Of a stretch of DNA of 10,167 nt, positions 1-7,584 are shown one piece after another (the first letter of the stretch is position 1; each line of letters begins with the position of its first letter). This DNA comes from Prevotella sp. CAG:891 (GTDB lineage: Bacteria; Bacteroidota; Bacteroidia; Bacteroidales; Bacteroidaceae). The stretch is from NCBI GenBank assembly GCA_000437675.1, contig FR901760.1, positions 1 through 10,167 on the forward strand, given 5' to 3'. Below the pieces are notes generated by a model that ran no database searches, was not told where the DNA came from, and saw nothing but the letters and a program-made list of their open reading frames with translations. A program made the translations under genes and the position numbers.

Positions 1-114
1 TCGCAAAAATGGGCTTTTTAAGGGACGACTACATAGACAACTGTTGACAGCGAAGGAATTGTGATGCATTTGAGCATAGAGTGGGCTCAGCAGCAAAAAA
101 AGTGTGTGAGGGTA

Positions 115-147
115 TTTGGTTTATGTGCCTTGACGTTTGTACCTTTG
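115..147 (+). promoter_or_regulatory. Bacteroidota-type promoter for the LOG-family gene
   Basis: A TTTG (-33 element) at 115-118 is followed after exactly 21 nt by TACCTTTG at 140-147, matching the Bacteroidota primary sigma consensus TTTG-N19-21-TAnnTTTG. Transcription should start near 152-155, giving a leader of about 65 nt before the ATG at 218. The element pair and spacing are read directly; activity is inferred. Confidence 0.75.
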
Positions 148-217
148 CTCAGGTAAAGGCGGTATACACGCTGCCTAAGAATCATCTCTTTTGTTTAAAT
201 TCGAAGACAGACTCATA

Positions 218-754
218 ATGAAATATCAGAAAATAGGCGTTTACCTTTCATCAAAAGCCGATTTACCCGAAAGCTACACCGAGGCTGCACAAAAAGTGGG
301 CGAACTCATCGGACAAACCGGACGTACGCTGGTGTATGGCGGTGCACGCAAAGGACTGATGGAAACATTGGCACAGAGCGTGAAAGCCAACGGCGGACGC
401 GTGTTTGGCATGGTGCCAGACATCATCGTGGCACGCGGACTTGAAAGCGAGGCCGTGGATGTGACCTTTCGCTGTGTGGACCTGACCGACCGCAAAGCTA
501 TGATGAACCGCGAAAGCGACGTGCTCGTGGCTCTGCCAGGAGGAATCGGTACGCTCGACGAAGTGTTTACGGTGTTGGCCAACAGCGCAATCGGCATCGA
601 ACGGAAACCGGTGATATTCCTCAACATCGACGGCTGCTGGAACAAACTGCTCGAAGCCGTCGACGATTTGTGCCGACAGGGCCTGGTGTCGGAAAAGCCC
701 GGCGAACTGTTTCAAGTGGCTGACAACGTGGAAGAACTGGCAGAAATGCTCTGA
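218..754 (+). CDS. LOG-family nucleotide 5'-monophosphate phosphoribohydrolase (178 aa)
   Basis: This cytosolic Rossmann-fold enzyme belongs to the LOG (lonely guy)/TIGR00730 family, whose studied members cleave the N-glycosidic bond of nucleoside 5'-monophosphates to free the base and ribose 5-phosphate. Visible motifs are YGGARKGLM near residues 40-48, the catalytic-region DRK at 91-93 and the family signature PGGIGTLDE at 107-115 with its Glu. The length is typical. I chose the ATG at 218 over the in-frame TTG at 191 because MKYQKIGVYLSS begins directly at the first beta strand and ATG is preferred. The gene has its own promoter at 115-147 and is separated from murG by 363 nt, so it is probably not part of the murG operon. 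The exact substrate (cytokinin-type AMP, IMP/GMP or other) cannot be read from sequence. Confidence 0.9.
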   Translation: MKYQKIGVYLSSKADLPESYTEAAQKVGELIGQTGRTLVYGGARKGLMETLAQSVKANGGRVFGMVPDIIVARGLESEAVDVTFRCVDLTDRKAMMNRESDVLVALPGGIGTLDEVFTVLANSAIGIERKPVIFLNIDGCWNKLLEAVDDLCRQGLVSEKPGELFQVADNVEELAEML

Positions 755-880
755 AAAAACTTTTCAACTTTTAACACCGAGCAGATTGACTGGCCCTAAA
801 ATAGGGCAATCGGAAAACACTGCTTTCTATTTCTTTATGAAATTCTACGACGAAACAGAGAAACTCCGAAAAATTATTGC

Positions 881-888
881 TAATTTTG
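881..888 (+). promoter_or_regulatory. Candidate -7 box upstream of murG
   Basis: TAATTTTG matches TAnnTTTG exactly, but no TTTG lies at the expected position around 856-861. It is therefore only half of the consensus. If used, transcription would start near 894, directly before the hairpin at 901-936, and murG would have a leader of about 220 nt. Confidence 0.4.
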
Positions 889-900
889 CGCTTGTAGTGT

Positions 901-936
901 ATAAGTAGGTGGAGAAAGAAAAATGCACCTATTTAT
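901..936 (+). promoter_or_regulatory. 11-bp hairpin in murG leader
   Basis: ATAAGTAGGTG (901-911) pairs with CACCTATTTAT (926-936) over all 11 positions with a single G-U wobble, around a 14-nt purine-rich loop. It would be the first structure in a transcript starting near 894. There is no T-run behind it, so it is more likely a 5'-stabilising or regulatory stem than a terminator. Its loop carries the ATG of a 14-codon ORF ending at 967. Confidence 0.4.
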
Positions 937-1117
937 GACCAAAGAAATTGAGGTTGTTTTAACATAAATTTCAGCGTATTTCCGGCAGTCGACTTAACGA
1001 ACCGGCCAGGTAGGACCCCGTGCGGAAGGTATTTTCCACCCCGTCTGCCTCGGCCCGATTGCCCCGAAACGAGCGGCCGGAAAGAAACAGCCACACCTAC
1101 ACTTAGCGAGAACCATT

Positions 1118-2275
1118 ATGAACGACGAATTAAGGGTCATCATCAGCGGAGGTGGCACAGGTGGCCACATTTTTCCCGCAGTATCAATAGCCAATGCTAT
1201 CCGCGAAAAACGTCCGGATGCCAAGATTCTATTTGTGGGAGCAGAAGGACGCATGGAAATGCAGCGCGTGCCTGCTGCCGGCTATCCCATCAAGGGATTG
1301 CCTATTGTGGGCTTCAACCGCAAAAACTGGCTGAAGAATATTCCCGTGCTCTTTAAAATCATGAAGAGCCGGAACATGGCTCGCGAAATATTGAGCGAGT
1401 TCAAACCGCAGGTAGCGGTGGGCGTTGGCGGGTTTGCCAGCGGAGCGACGCTGGACATCGGTGAGCCAATGGGGATCCCGCTGAACATGGCTGAGTCAAT
1501 GGGTATCCCGACTTTGCTGCAGGAACAAAACTCGTATGCCGGCGTTACAAACAAACTGCTTGCTAAAAATGCCCGGAGAATCTGTGTGGCCTACGATGGC
1601 ATGGAACGCTTTTTCCCGGCTGACAAAATACTGTTCACCGGCAATCCGGTACGACAGAACCTGCTAAACACTGCACTGAACAAGGATGAAGCGGTCAGAC
1701 GGTTCGGACTGGTGCCAGGTAAGAAAACCATCCTGATTGTGGGCGGATCGCTCGGTGCGCGCACCATCAACGATAGCATCCTCGGAAACCTGCCTTTGGT
1801 AAAACAGCAACAAAAGGTGCAGTTCATCTGGCAAACAGGTAAGTATTACAGTGAAAAAATTCACAACGAACTGCAACGACGTGGCTGCCCGGAAAACTTG
1901 ATTGTGACGGACTTTATCAGCGACATGAGCGAGGCATACGCGGCCGCCGACTTGGTGATTTCAAGAGCGGGAGCCGGAAGTATTTCGGAATTCTGCCTGC
2001 TGGGTAAACCGGTTATCCTGGTGCCTTCGCCCAACGTGGCCGAGGATCACCAAACGAAAAACGCTTTGGCGCTGGTTCAGCAAAATGCGGCTCTTTATGT
2101 AACGGATGCCGAAGCCAGACGCATCCTGTTGCCGCAGGCTATCAACACAGTAACGGATCCTGCAAAACTGGAAAGTCTGGGACGAAACATCCTGCAACTG
2201 GCGAAACCCAACGCGGCTTCGGACATTGCGGACGAAGTTATCAAACTGGCCATGAATCAAATGCAGAAAGCCTGA
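1118..2275 (+). CDS. murG: MurG, lipid II synthase (UDP-GlcNAc transferase), 385 aa
   Basis: MurG is a peripheral inner-membrane GT-B glycosyltransferase that adds GlcNAc from UDP-GlcNAc to lipid I, making lipid II. The N-terminal acceptor domain shows GGGTGGH at residues 11-17, GGFASG at 104-109 and EQNSYAGVTN at 136-145. The C-terminal donor domain shows GGSLGA at 209-214, SRAGAGS from 282 and a PSPNVAEDHQ segment. The start is an ATG with no alternative that keeps the glycine loop in its usual position. At 385 aa it is longer than E. coli MurG (355 aa). Part of the excess is a 10-residue tandem duplication at residues 113-132, where two MGIP units appear instead of one. ftsW, the usual upstream neighbour, is not adjacent. 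murC follows after 92 nt and is presumably co-transcribed. Confidence 0.96.
   Translation: MNDELRVIISGGGTGGHIFPAVSIANAIREKRPDAKILFVGAEGRMEMQRVPAAGYPIKGLPIVGFNRKNWLKNIPVLFKIMKSRNMAREILSEFKPQVAVGVGGFASGATLDIGEPMGIPLNMAESMGIPTLLQEQNSYAGVTNKLLAKNARRICVAYDGMERFFPADKILFTGNPVRQNLLNTALNKDEAVRRFGLVPGKKTILIVGGSLGARTINDSILGNLPLVKQQQKVQFIWQTGKYYSEKIHNELQRRGCPENLIVTDFISDMSEAYAAADLVISRAGAGSISEFCLLGKPVILVPSPNVAEDHQTKNALALVQQNAALYVTDAEARRILLPQAINTVTDPAKLESLGRNILQLAKPNAASDIADEVIKLAMNQMQKA
1454..1513 (+). repeat. 30-nt in-frame tandem duplication inside murG
   Basis: Unit 1 (1454-1483, residues DIGEPMGIPL) and unit 2 (1484-1513, residues NMAESMGIPT) have a period of exactly 30 nt, with 22 of the first 27 positions identical. 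Typical MurG proteins have one MGIPT-like segment between the GGYxSG loop and EQN. The substitutions between the units suggest an old, tolerated duplication and not an assembly error. Confidence 0.75.
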
Positions 2276-2367
2276 AATTGCAGACAACGGAAAAATCGGC
2301 GGCATGAGCAGACTCACTGAAATGCCACGGCTGTTTTTTCTCATAGTTCAACTCCCACTTGCTAATA

Positions 2368-3729
2368 ATGAACGCAGTATATTTTATCGGTGCCGGCGGA
2401 ATCGGCATGAGCGCATTGGTGCGCTATTTCTTATCGAAGGGTATGATTGTTGGCGGATACGACCGCACACCGTGTAACCTGACGGAGGAACTGAGAGCCG
2501 AAGGGGCTGACATTCACTACGATGACAATCCCGAACTTATTCCGGCCGAATGCCGCGACAAGGAGCATACGCTCGTGGTTTACACACCGGCTATCCCGGA
2601 AACGCACCGCGAACTGACGTATTTCCGCCAAGGCGGTTTCAACATACAAAAACGCGCCGAAGTGCTCGGCACACTGACCCGCTCAATGAAGGGCTTGTGT
2701 GTGGCCGGTACGCACGGCAAAACCACTACAACTTCGATGGCAGCACACCTGCTGCACGAAAGCCATGTGGGATGCAATGCCTTTTTAGGAGGCATTACGA
2801 AAAACTACGGAACGAACTACTTGCTGAATCAGGAAAGTCCGTTTGTGGTTATTGAAGCTGATGAATTCGACCGCTCGTTCCATCACTTGCGCCCCTTTGC
2901 TTCAGTCATCACGGCAACCGATGCCGACCATCTCGACATCTACGGCACTGAAGAGGCTTACCTTGAAAGTTTCCACCATTACACCACACTCATTCAACCC
3001 GGCGGTGCACTGATTATTCACCGCGGACTGAAAATGAAGGATGAACTGCAACAGGGAGTAAGACGCTACGAGTATGCACGCAACGAGGGTGATTTCCACG
3101 CTGAAAACATCCGTATCGGTGGCGGACGTATCGTGTTCGACTTTGTTTCGCCCATTGAGTGTATTGACAACGTGGAATTAGGTGTGCCGGTGAGCATCAA
3201 CATCGACAATGGTATCGCCGCCATGGCATTGGCGCAGATAGCCGGTGCCACAGCCGATGAAATTCGACGCGCCATGCTGAGCTTTGCTGGCGTCGATCGC
3301 CGCTTCGACTTTGCATTGAAAACCGACCGCCACGTGTTGCTCTCTGACTATGCCCACCACCCTGAGGAAATACGCCAGAGCATTCTTTCGGTTCGCGAGG
3401 TATTCAACGGACGCAAAGTGGCAGCCGTTTTCCAACCCCACCTCTATACGCGTACACGCGATTTCTATAAAGAGTTTGCCGAAAGCCTTTCGCTGCTCGA
3501 CGAGGTGATTCTTACGGAAATCTATCCGGCACGCGAACTGCCCATCGAAGGCGTCAGCAGTCAGTTGATTTACGACAACCTGCGACCCGATATGCAGAAA
3601 ATGCTGATTAGCAAAGACGAACTTCCCGAAGTGGTGCGTAAGGGTAATTACGATGTGCTCATTGTGCTGGGCGCGGGCGATGTGGTGAACTACATACCCC
3701 AGCTTAAGCAAATTATGGAACAGTCTTAA
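2368..3729 (+). CDS. murC: MurC, UDP-N-acetylmuramate--L-alanine ligase (453 aa)
   Basis: This cytosolic Mur ligase joins L-Ala to UDP-MurNAc with ATP hydrolysis, the first step of stem-peptide assembly. An N-terminal UDP-binding Rossmann domain has FIGAGGIGMSAL from residue 6. The central ATPase domain has the P-loop GTHGKTTTT at 114-122 and EADEFDRSF at 163-171, followed by ATDADHLDIY. The C-terminal domain begins after DYAHHPEE (327-334) and contains FQPHLYTRT and the late GAGDV. The ATG at 2368 is preferred to the in-frame TTG at 2359, because MNAVYFIGAGG starts right at the first strand. The 92-nt gap after murG has a poor inverted repeat (2301-2305/2322-2326) before six T residues, not a convincing terminator. 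ftsQ starts 19 nt after the stop, indicating an operon. Confidence 0.96.
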   Translation: MNAVYFIGAGGIGMSALVRYFLSKGMIVGGYDRTPCNLTEELRAEGADIHYDDNPELIPAECRDKEHTLVVYTPAIPETHRELTYFRQGGFNIQKRAEVLGTLTRSMKGLCVAGTHGKTTTTSMAAHLLHESHVGCNAFLGGITKNYGTNYLLNQESPFVVIEADEFDRSFHHLRPFASVITATDADHLDIYGTEEAYLESFHHYTTLIQPGGALIIHRGLKMKDELQQGVRRYEYARNEGDFHAENIRIGGGRIVFDFVSPIECIDNVELGVPVSINIDNGIAAMALAQIAGATADEIRRAMLSFAGVDRRFDFALKTDRHVLLSDYAHHPEEIRQSILSVREVFNGRKVAAVFQPHLYTRTRDFYKEFAESLSLLDEVILTEIYPARELPIEGVSSQLIYDNLRPDMQKMLISKDELPEVVRKGNYDVLIVLGAGDVVNYIPQLKQIMEQS

Positions 3730-3748
3730 AAACAGATAAGTTGGAAGG

Positions 3749-4495
3749 ATGAAGACCGTATTCAAACTCCTCTTGCTGGTAGCGCTGATTGCCTACCTTG
3801 GATTTGCGTTTACCAACCTTACACAAAAGGAAAACAAAACGCTGTGTACGGCTCTGAACTACACCATCGCCGACAGTACGCACGCCGGATTTATCACTGG
3901 CGACGAAGCCGACAGATTGCTGCGAAAGGCAAAGCTCTACCCTATCGGTAAAGCCATGCACCAAATTAACAGCGAAACCATCGAAATGGCTTTGAAGCAA
4001 AACCAGTTTATCGACTCTGTGGCTTGCTACAAGGCACCCAACGGAACGGTCAACATCCTCATCGTGCAACGTCTGCCGCTCATGCGCATCATTAGCAACA
4101 ATGGCGAGGACTATTACCTCGACAGCCGGGGACGCAAACTCAAACCGGCGGGATATGTGGCCGACATGGTGGTGGCAACGGGAAACATTTCGTCGAAATT
4201 CGCCCAACAGCACCTGGTGGCTATGGGACGCTTTCTGCGCGACGATGCTTTTTGGAACAACCAAATCGAACAAATCAACGTGCTGCCAAACGAGCACCTG
4301 CAATTGGTGCCGAGAGTGGGAAACCACATCATCGACTTTGGCAATGCCAATAACATATCAACGAAGTTCCGCAACCTCTACACTTTCTATGAAAAAGTGT
4401 TACCGCAGGTGGGCTGGAACAAATACCGCGAAATCTCGGTTGAGCACACTTCGCAAATAGTAGGCCGTAAAGGCACTCCCCGCAAACACAGCTGA
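3749..4495 (+). CDS. ftsQ: FtsQ/DivIB-type cell division protein (248 aa)
   Basis: FtsQ is a bitopic inner-membrane protein that works with FtsB and FtsL as the divisome core and signals to the FtsWI synthase. A short cytoplasmic start is followed by one hydrophobic segment at about residues 4-24 (FKLLLLVALIAYLGFAF). A periplasmic POTRA-like region follows, with conserved-looking segments FIDSVACYKAPNGTVNI, VQRLPLMRI and YYLDSRGRKL, then a beta domain ending in a basic tail (GRKGTPRKHS). The cytoplasmic tail is very short, as is common in Bacteroidota. Identity rests on this architecture and on its position between murC and ftsA, because FtsQ proteins diverge strongly. The ATG at 3749 directly abuts a GGAAGG, too close to act as a normal Shine-Dalgarno. 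Confidence 0.9.
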   Translation: MKTVFKLLLLVALIAYLGFAFTNLTQKENKTLCTALNYTIADSTHAGFITGDEADRLLRKAKLYPIGKAMHQINSETIEMALKQNQFIDSVACYKAPNGTVNILIVQRLPLMRIISNNGEDYYLDSRGRKLKPAGYVADMVVATGNISSKFAQQHLVAMGRFLRDDAFWNNQIEQINVLPNEHLQLVPRVGNHIIDFGNANNISTKFRNLYTFYEKVLPQVGWNKYREISVEHTSQIVGRKGTPRKHS

Positions 4496-4695
4496 TTGCG
4501 GCTCCATTTCCCCCCGACAAATACTGCCGGGGGAATATCTGCTTAAAAGCACAAAGCTGCCAAAGGCCATTTTCTGGCGGAGGCGGGCTAAGCAGACAAA
4601 CACCCGGCAACGGGATTTTTCCGGGACATTCCCGGCTCTTTTCAATCCGGGAGCAGAAGCCCCTTTCACTCTGATAATTCAAAAAAACAAATATA
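4496..4695 (+). promoter_or_regulatory. Hairpin-rich ftsQ-ftsA spacer, candidate structured leader
   Basis: The 200-nt spacer holds consecutive stems. TTCCCCC/GGGGGAA pairs 4508-4514 with 4529-4535. An 8-bp stem joins 4538-4545 to 4589-4596 and encloses a further stem (4557-4562/4575-4580, one wobble). CCCG-GCAA-CGGG at 4603-4614 has a GNRA tetraloop and is followed by ATTTTT. CCGGGA-CAT-TCCCGG at 4621-4635 is followed by CTCTTTT. The last two could attenuate or partly terminate transcription before ftsA. No TAnnTTTG promoter was found here, so ftsA probably depends on read-through past these stems. Confidence 0.45.
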
Positions 4696-6105
4696 ATGGC
4701 AACAGAAGACAACTTCATAGTAGCTATCGAACTTGGCTCGTCCAAGGTTTCCGGCATTGCCGGTTGCAAGCAACCCGATGGCGCCATCCAAATCCTTGCC
4801 TTCGCTCAAGAGCCCTCAACCACGTTTATCCGGAAAGGACGTATCAACAACGTCAACAAGATGACGCAATGCATCATCAACATCAAGGAAAAACTGGAGC
4901 AGAAAATGCAGAAGAGCGTCAGCCGCGTCTATGTGGGTATTGGCGGTATGGGCATGCACACTGTAGCTAACACAGTGGTGCGCCACCTCGACAGCAAAGT
5001 TGAGGTAACACAGGACATGATTGACTCCATGTGCGACGAAAACCGCAATTCGGCCAACATCGACCGCGACATTCTCGAATCTGTACCCCAGGAATACCGA
5101 CTCGGCACGCAGCTGCAAACCGAACCCGTCGGCATTCTCACCGATAATATCGAAGGCCACTACCTGAACATCGTGGCCAATTCTACCGTACGCGAAGAAA
5201 TCAGAAACTGCTTCCGCAATGCATCTGTTTCTATTGCCGACCTGCCCATTACCGTACTGGCCATGGCCGACAACATCCTGACCGGACCCGAAAAACGCTC
5301 TGGCTGTGTGTTCGTCGACATGGGATCGGAAACTACCAGCGTGGCTGTGTTCAAAAACAACATGCTGCGCCACCTCGCCGTAATCCCCTTGGGAAGTGCC
5401 AACATCAACCGCGACATCATGTCGCTGCAAATTGAGGACGACGAAGCCGAAGAACTCAAACTGAAGTACGGTTCGGCCATTGCCGATTCCGATGCCGAAG
5501 AGCACAAACCCATTCTGCTGCGCGACGGACGACAGGTGAAGTACGAAGAATTCTGCGGACTCGTCGAAGCCCGTATCGAAGAAATCATTCTCAACGTCAA
5601 AACGCAAATCACCCTTTCGAAATACGACAATGCCCAACTCATTGGCGGACTCATCATCACCGGTGGTGCCTCGCACATGAAAGACATTGACAAGGCCTTC
5701 GTACGCGACACGAAGTTCGAAAAAATCCGCTTCGTGCGCAATCTGCGCATCCCCTTGGTGAATAAAGACTTCCCCGACTTCAATGCCGACGGACAATGGA
5801 ACGCCGCCATTGCACTGCTCGACAAGGGCGAAATTAACTGCTGCGGAGGCTCTATCGGACAACCCGAGCCCGAAGAACCCGAGGAACCCGAAGTGCCCGA
5901 AGAACCCATCATCACCGAAGAAGAACGCCTGCGAATTGCTGCCGAAGAAACGGCACGAATCAAAGCTGAAGCCGAAGCCGAAGCCAGACGTAAACTTGAA
6001 GAAGAAGCCAACTTAAAGGCTGCAGCAAGAAAAAACAACTTCAAATTGTTCGGCACCAAAATCCGCGACTTCTTCAGCGGACTGGTCAGCGAAAAGGACA
6101 ACTAA
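4696..6105 (+). CDS. ftsA: FtsA, actin-like membrane anchor of FtsZ (469 aa)
   Basis: FtsA is an ATP-binding actin-family protein that tethers FtsZ filaments to the inner membrane and recruits later division proteins. The phosphate-1 motif is at the N terminus (FIVAIELGSSKVSGIAG). Phosphate-2 is CVFVDMGSETTSVAVF and the adenosine motif is GLIITGGASHM, so all nucleotide-binding motifs are intact. From residue 388 it departs from short FtsA proteins: a Pro/Glu linker (PEPEEPEEPEVPEEP, about 390-404), then a highly charged, probably helical stretch rich in Glu/Ala/Lys (about 408-447). A C-terminal amphipathic segment follows (KLFGTKIRDFFSGLV), the expected membrane-targeting sequence. E. coli FtsA is 420 aa, so the extra length lies in this linker. 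ftsZ follows after 141 nt. Confidence 0.95.
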   Translation: MATEDNFIVAIELGSSKVSGIAGCKQPDGAIQILAFAQEPSTTFIRKGRINNVNKMTQCIINIKEKLEQKMQKSVSRVYVGIGGMGMHTVANTVVRHLDSKVEVTQDMIDSMCDENRNSANIDRDILESVPQEYRLGTQLQTEPVGILTDNIEGHYLNIVANSTVREEIRNCFRNASVSIADLPITVLAMADNILTGPEKRSGCVFVDMGSETTSVAVFKNNMLRHLAVIPLGSANINRDIMSLQIEDDEAEELKLKYGSAIADSDAEEHKPILLRDGRQVKYEEFCGLVEARIEEIILNVKTQITLSKYDNAQLIGGLIITGGASHMKDIDKAFVRDTKFEKIRFVRNLRIPLVNKDFPDFNADGQWNAAIALLDKGEINCCGGSIGQPEPEEPEEPEVPEEPIITEEERLRIAAEETARIKAEAEAEARRKLEEEANLKAAARKNNFKLFGTKIRDFFSGLVSEKDN

Positions 6106-6110
6106 CCCAT

Positions 6111-6153
6111 TATCGCGATACGCAAGGATGCGTGACTGCAGTAACCGGCCGGT
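6111..6153. repeat. Run of four palindromes in the ftsA-ftsZ spacer
   Basis: Four inverted repeats follow one another: TATCGCGATA (6111-6120), ACGCA-AGGA-TGCGT (6120-6133), ACTGCAGT (6135-6142) and ACCGGCCGGT (6144-6153). The first, third and fourth are perfect with no spacer, resembling dimeric-protein binding sites. The second can form an RNA hairpin. No function can be assigned, and no TAnnTTTG promoter is visible in the rest of the spacer up to 6246. Confidence 0.5.
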
Positions 6154-6246
6154 CAAAGGGAACAAGCCATGCGCAAACAGTTTGGCAAATAAACCCACAC
6201 GCCTGCACGGCAAAGAGCCACACACCCCAATAAACAACTTACTCTT

Positions 6247-7569
6247 ATGTCAGAAGATAACAACGATCTCCTTATAGATATGGGAATACCTACCACTACT
6301 CCCTCGATTATCAAAGTAATCGGTGTGGGTGGCGGTGGCGGTAATGCCGTAAACCACATGTATCGCGAGGGTATTCACGATGTGAACTTCGTGGTGTGTA
6401 ACACCGACTCCAAGGCACTGGCCGACTCGCCCGTACCCGTCCGTTTGCAGTTAGGCAAGGAAGGACTCGGAGCCGGCAACCGTCCGGCACGCGCCCGTCA
6501 GGCAGCCGAAGAAAGTGTGGAACAAATCCGCTCCATGCTCAACGACGGCACCAAAATGGTATTCATCACTGCCGGTATGGGCGGTGGTACCGGAACCGGT
6601 GCAGCCCCCATCATTGCCCGCGAAGCCAAGGCCATGGGCATTCTTACGGTAGGTATCGTAACCATTCCCTTCCTGTTCGAAGGTAACCGCAAAATCGACC
6701 AAGCACTCGACGGTGTCGACGAAATTTCGAAACACGTCGATGCACTGCTCGTAATCAACAACGAGCGTCTGCGCGAAATTTACCCTGAGCTCAACGTGCT
6801 TTCGGCCTTTGAAAAGGCTGACGACACCCTCAGCGTTGCTGCCCGCTCAATTGCCGAAATCATTACCATGCACGGTATCATCAACCTCGACTTCCGCGAT
6901 GTCAGCACCGTGCTCAAAGACGGTGGTGTGGCCATCATGTCGACCGGCTACGGCGAAGGAGAAAACCGCGTAAGCAAGGCCATCGAAGCAGCCCTTCATT
7001 CGCCGCTGCTCAACCGCAACGACATTTTCAACTCAAAGAAAGTGCTGCTCTCCATCTCGTTCTGTGCCGAAAAAGAAGGCGACACCCTCATGATGGAGGA
7101 AATGAACGAAGTACACGACTTCATGTCGAAATTCCACGACGATGTAGAAACGAAATGGGGACTCTCTACCGATTCGGAACTCGGCAAAACGGTTAAAATT
7201 ACCATTCTTGCCACCGGTTTCGGCATCAACAACGTACCTGGTCTGCAGGAAAAGCACGACGCCGAAGAAGAATCGCGCCGCCAGCACGAAGTGGAAAAAC
7301 AGGAGGAAAACGAAGAACGCCGCGAAGGATTTTACGGAGGCGACAAAAAGGACATGCTCCGCAAACGCCCCAAATTCTACTTCTTCGGACTCGACGACCT
7401 CGACAACGAGGAAGTCATTTCGATGGTTGAACTCACCCCCACCTACAAACGCTCAAAGGAAGTACTCTCCGACATCAAAGCCAAAGCCGTCGGCAATGTG
7501 GCCATCGAACCGGAAAGTGCCAACCCGGGCAATGCAGCCCCTGCTGGCTCGGTGATTTCGTTCAGCTAA
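6247..7569 (+). CDS. ftsZ: FtsZ copy 1, canonical-position tubulin-like GTPase (440 aa)
   Basis: FtsZ polymerises with GTP into the cytokinetic ring. The GTPase domain holds the G-rich loop GVGGGGGNAV (26-35), NTDSKAL, the tubulin signature GGGTGTGA (112-119), FEGNRK (144-149) and an intact T7 catalytic loop NLDFRD (213-218). The position matching E. coli R143 is Lys149, which I believe is common in Prevotella. A charged linker (about 330-371, many Glu/Lys/Arg) leads to the conserved C-terminal peptide ELTPTYKRS (395-403), the likely FtsA-binding site. An unusually long tail of about 37 residues then ends in GSVISFS. Position after ftsQ-ftsA and intact catalytic residues mark it as the main FtsZ. 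It probably shares the upstream operon's transcript, since no promoter is apparent between ftsA and this gene. Confidence 0.97.
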   Translation: MSEDNNDLLIDMGIPTTTPSIIKVIGVGGGGGNAVNHMYREGIHDVNFVVCNTDSKALADSPVPVRLQLGKEGLGAGNRPARARQAAEESVEQIRSMLNDGTKMVFITAGMGGGTGTGAAPIIAREAKAMGILTVGIVTIPFLFEGNRKIDQALDGVDEISKHVDALLVINNERLREIYPELNVLSAFEKADDTLSVAARSIAEIITMHGIINLDFRDVSTVLKDGGVAIMSTGYGEGENRVSKAIEAALHSPLLNRNDIFNSKKVLLSISFCAEKEGDTLMMEEMNEVHDFMSKFHDDVETKWGLSTDSELGKTVKITILATGFGINNVPGLQEKHDAEEESRRQHEVEKQEENEERREGFYGGDKKDMLRKRPKFYFFGLDDLDNEEVISMVELTPTYKRSKEVLSDIKAKAVGNVAIEPESANPGNAAPAGSVISFS

Positions 7570-7584
7570 AACATCATTTTACAT

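Larger units (their letters stand above)
755..1117. other. 363-nt intergenic region / probable murG leader
   Basis: No convincing gene is present. It holds a weak hairpin at 784-811 (inner stem 793-797/803-807, no T-run, so not a clear terminator for the upstream gene), a -7 box at 881-888, a strong hairpin at 901-936 and a GC-rich stretch at 980-1083 with competing inverted repeats. Two tiny ORFs occur: 837-908 (23 codons) and 923-967 (14 codons, with GGAG about 9 nt upstream of its ATG). Neither can be distinguished from chance. Confidence 0.6.

Noticed and set aside
3..47. Open frame from the window edge ending in TGA, possible C terminus of an upstream gene
   Set aside because: Only 14 codons are visible, no family is recognisable, and a second frame is also open to position 64, so it cannot be called.
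191..217. TTG start giving nine extra residues on the LOG-family protein
   Set aside because: The ATG at 218 places the first beta strand at the N terminus as in the family.
784..811. Terminator after the LOG-family gene
   Set aside because: GCCCT/AGGGC forms a 5-bp stem but no T-run follows on the + strand.
2301..2339. Terminator between murG and murC
   Set aside because: GGCAT/ATGCC is only 5 bp with a 16-nt loop, and the six T residues begin 7 nt after the stem. It is too weak to separate two genes expected to be co-transcribed.
4816..5862. 348-codon minus-strand ORF opposite ftsA
   Set aside because: It is antisense to the strongly supported ftsA and has a composition typical of the complement of a Glu/Asp-rich gene, with no recognisable motif.
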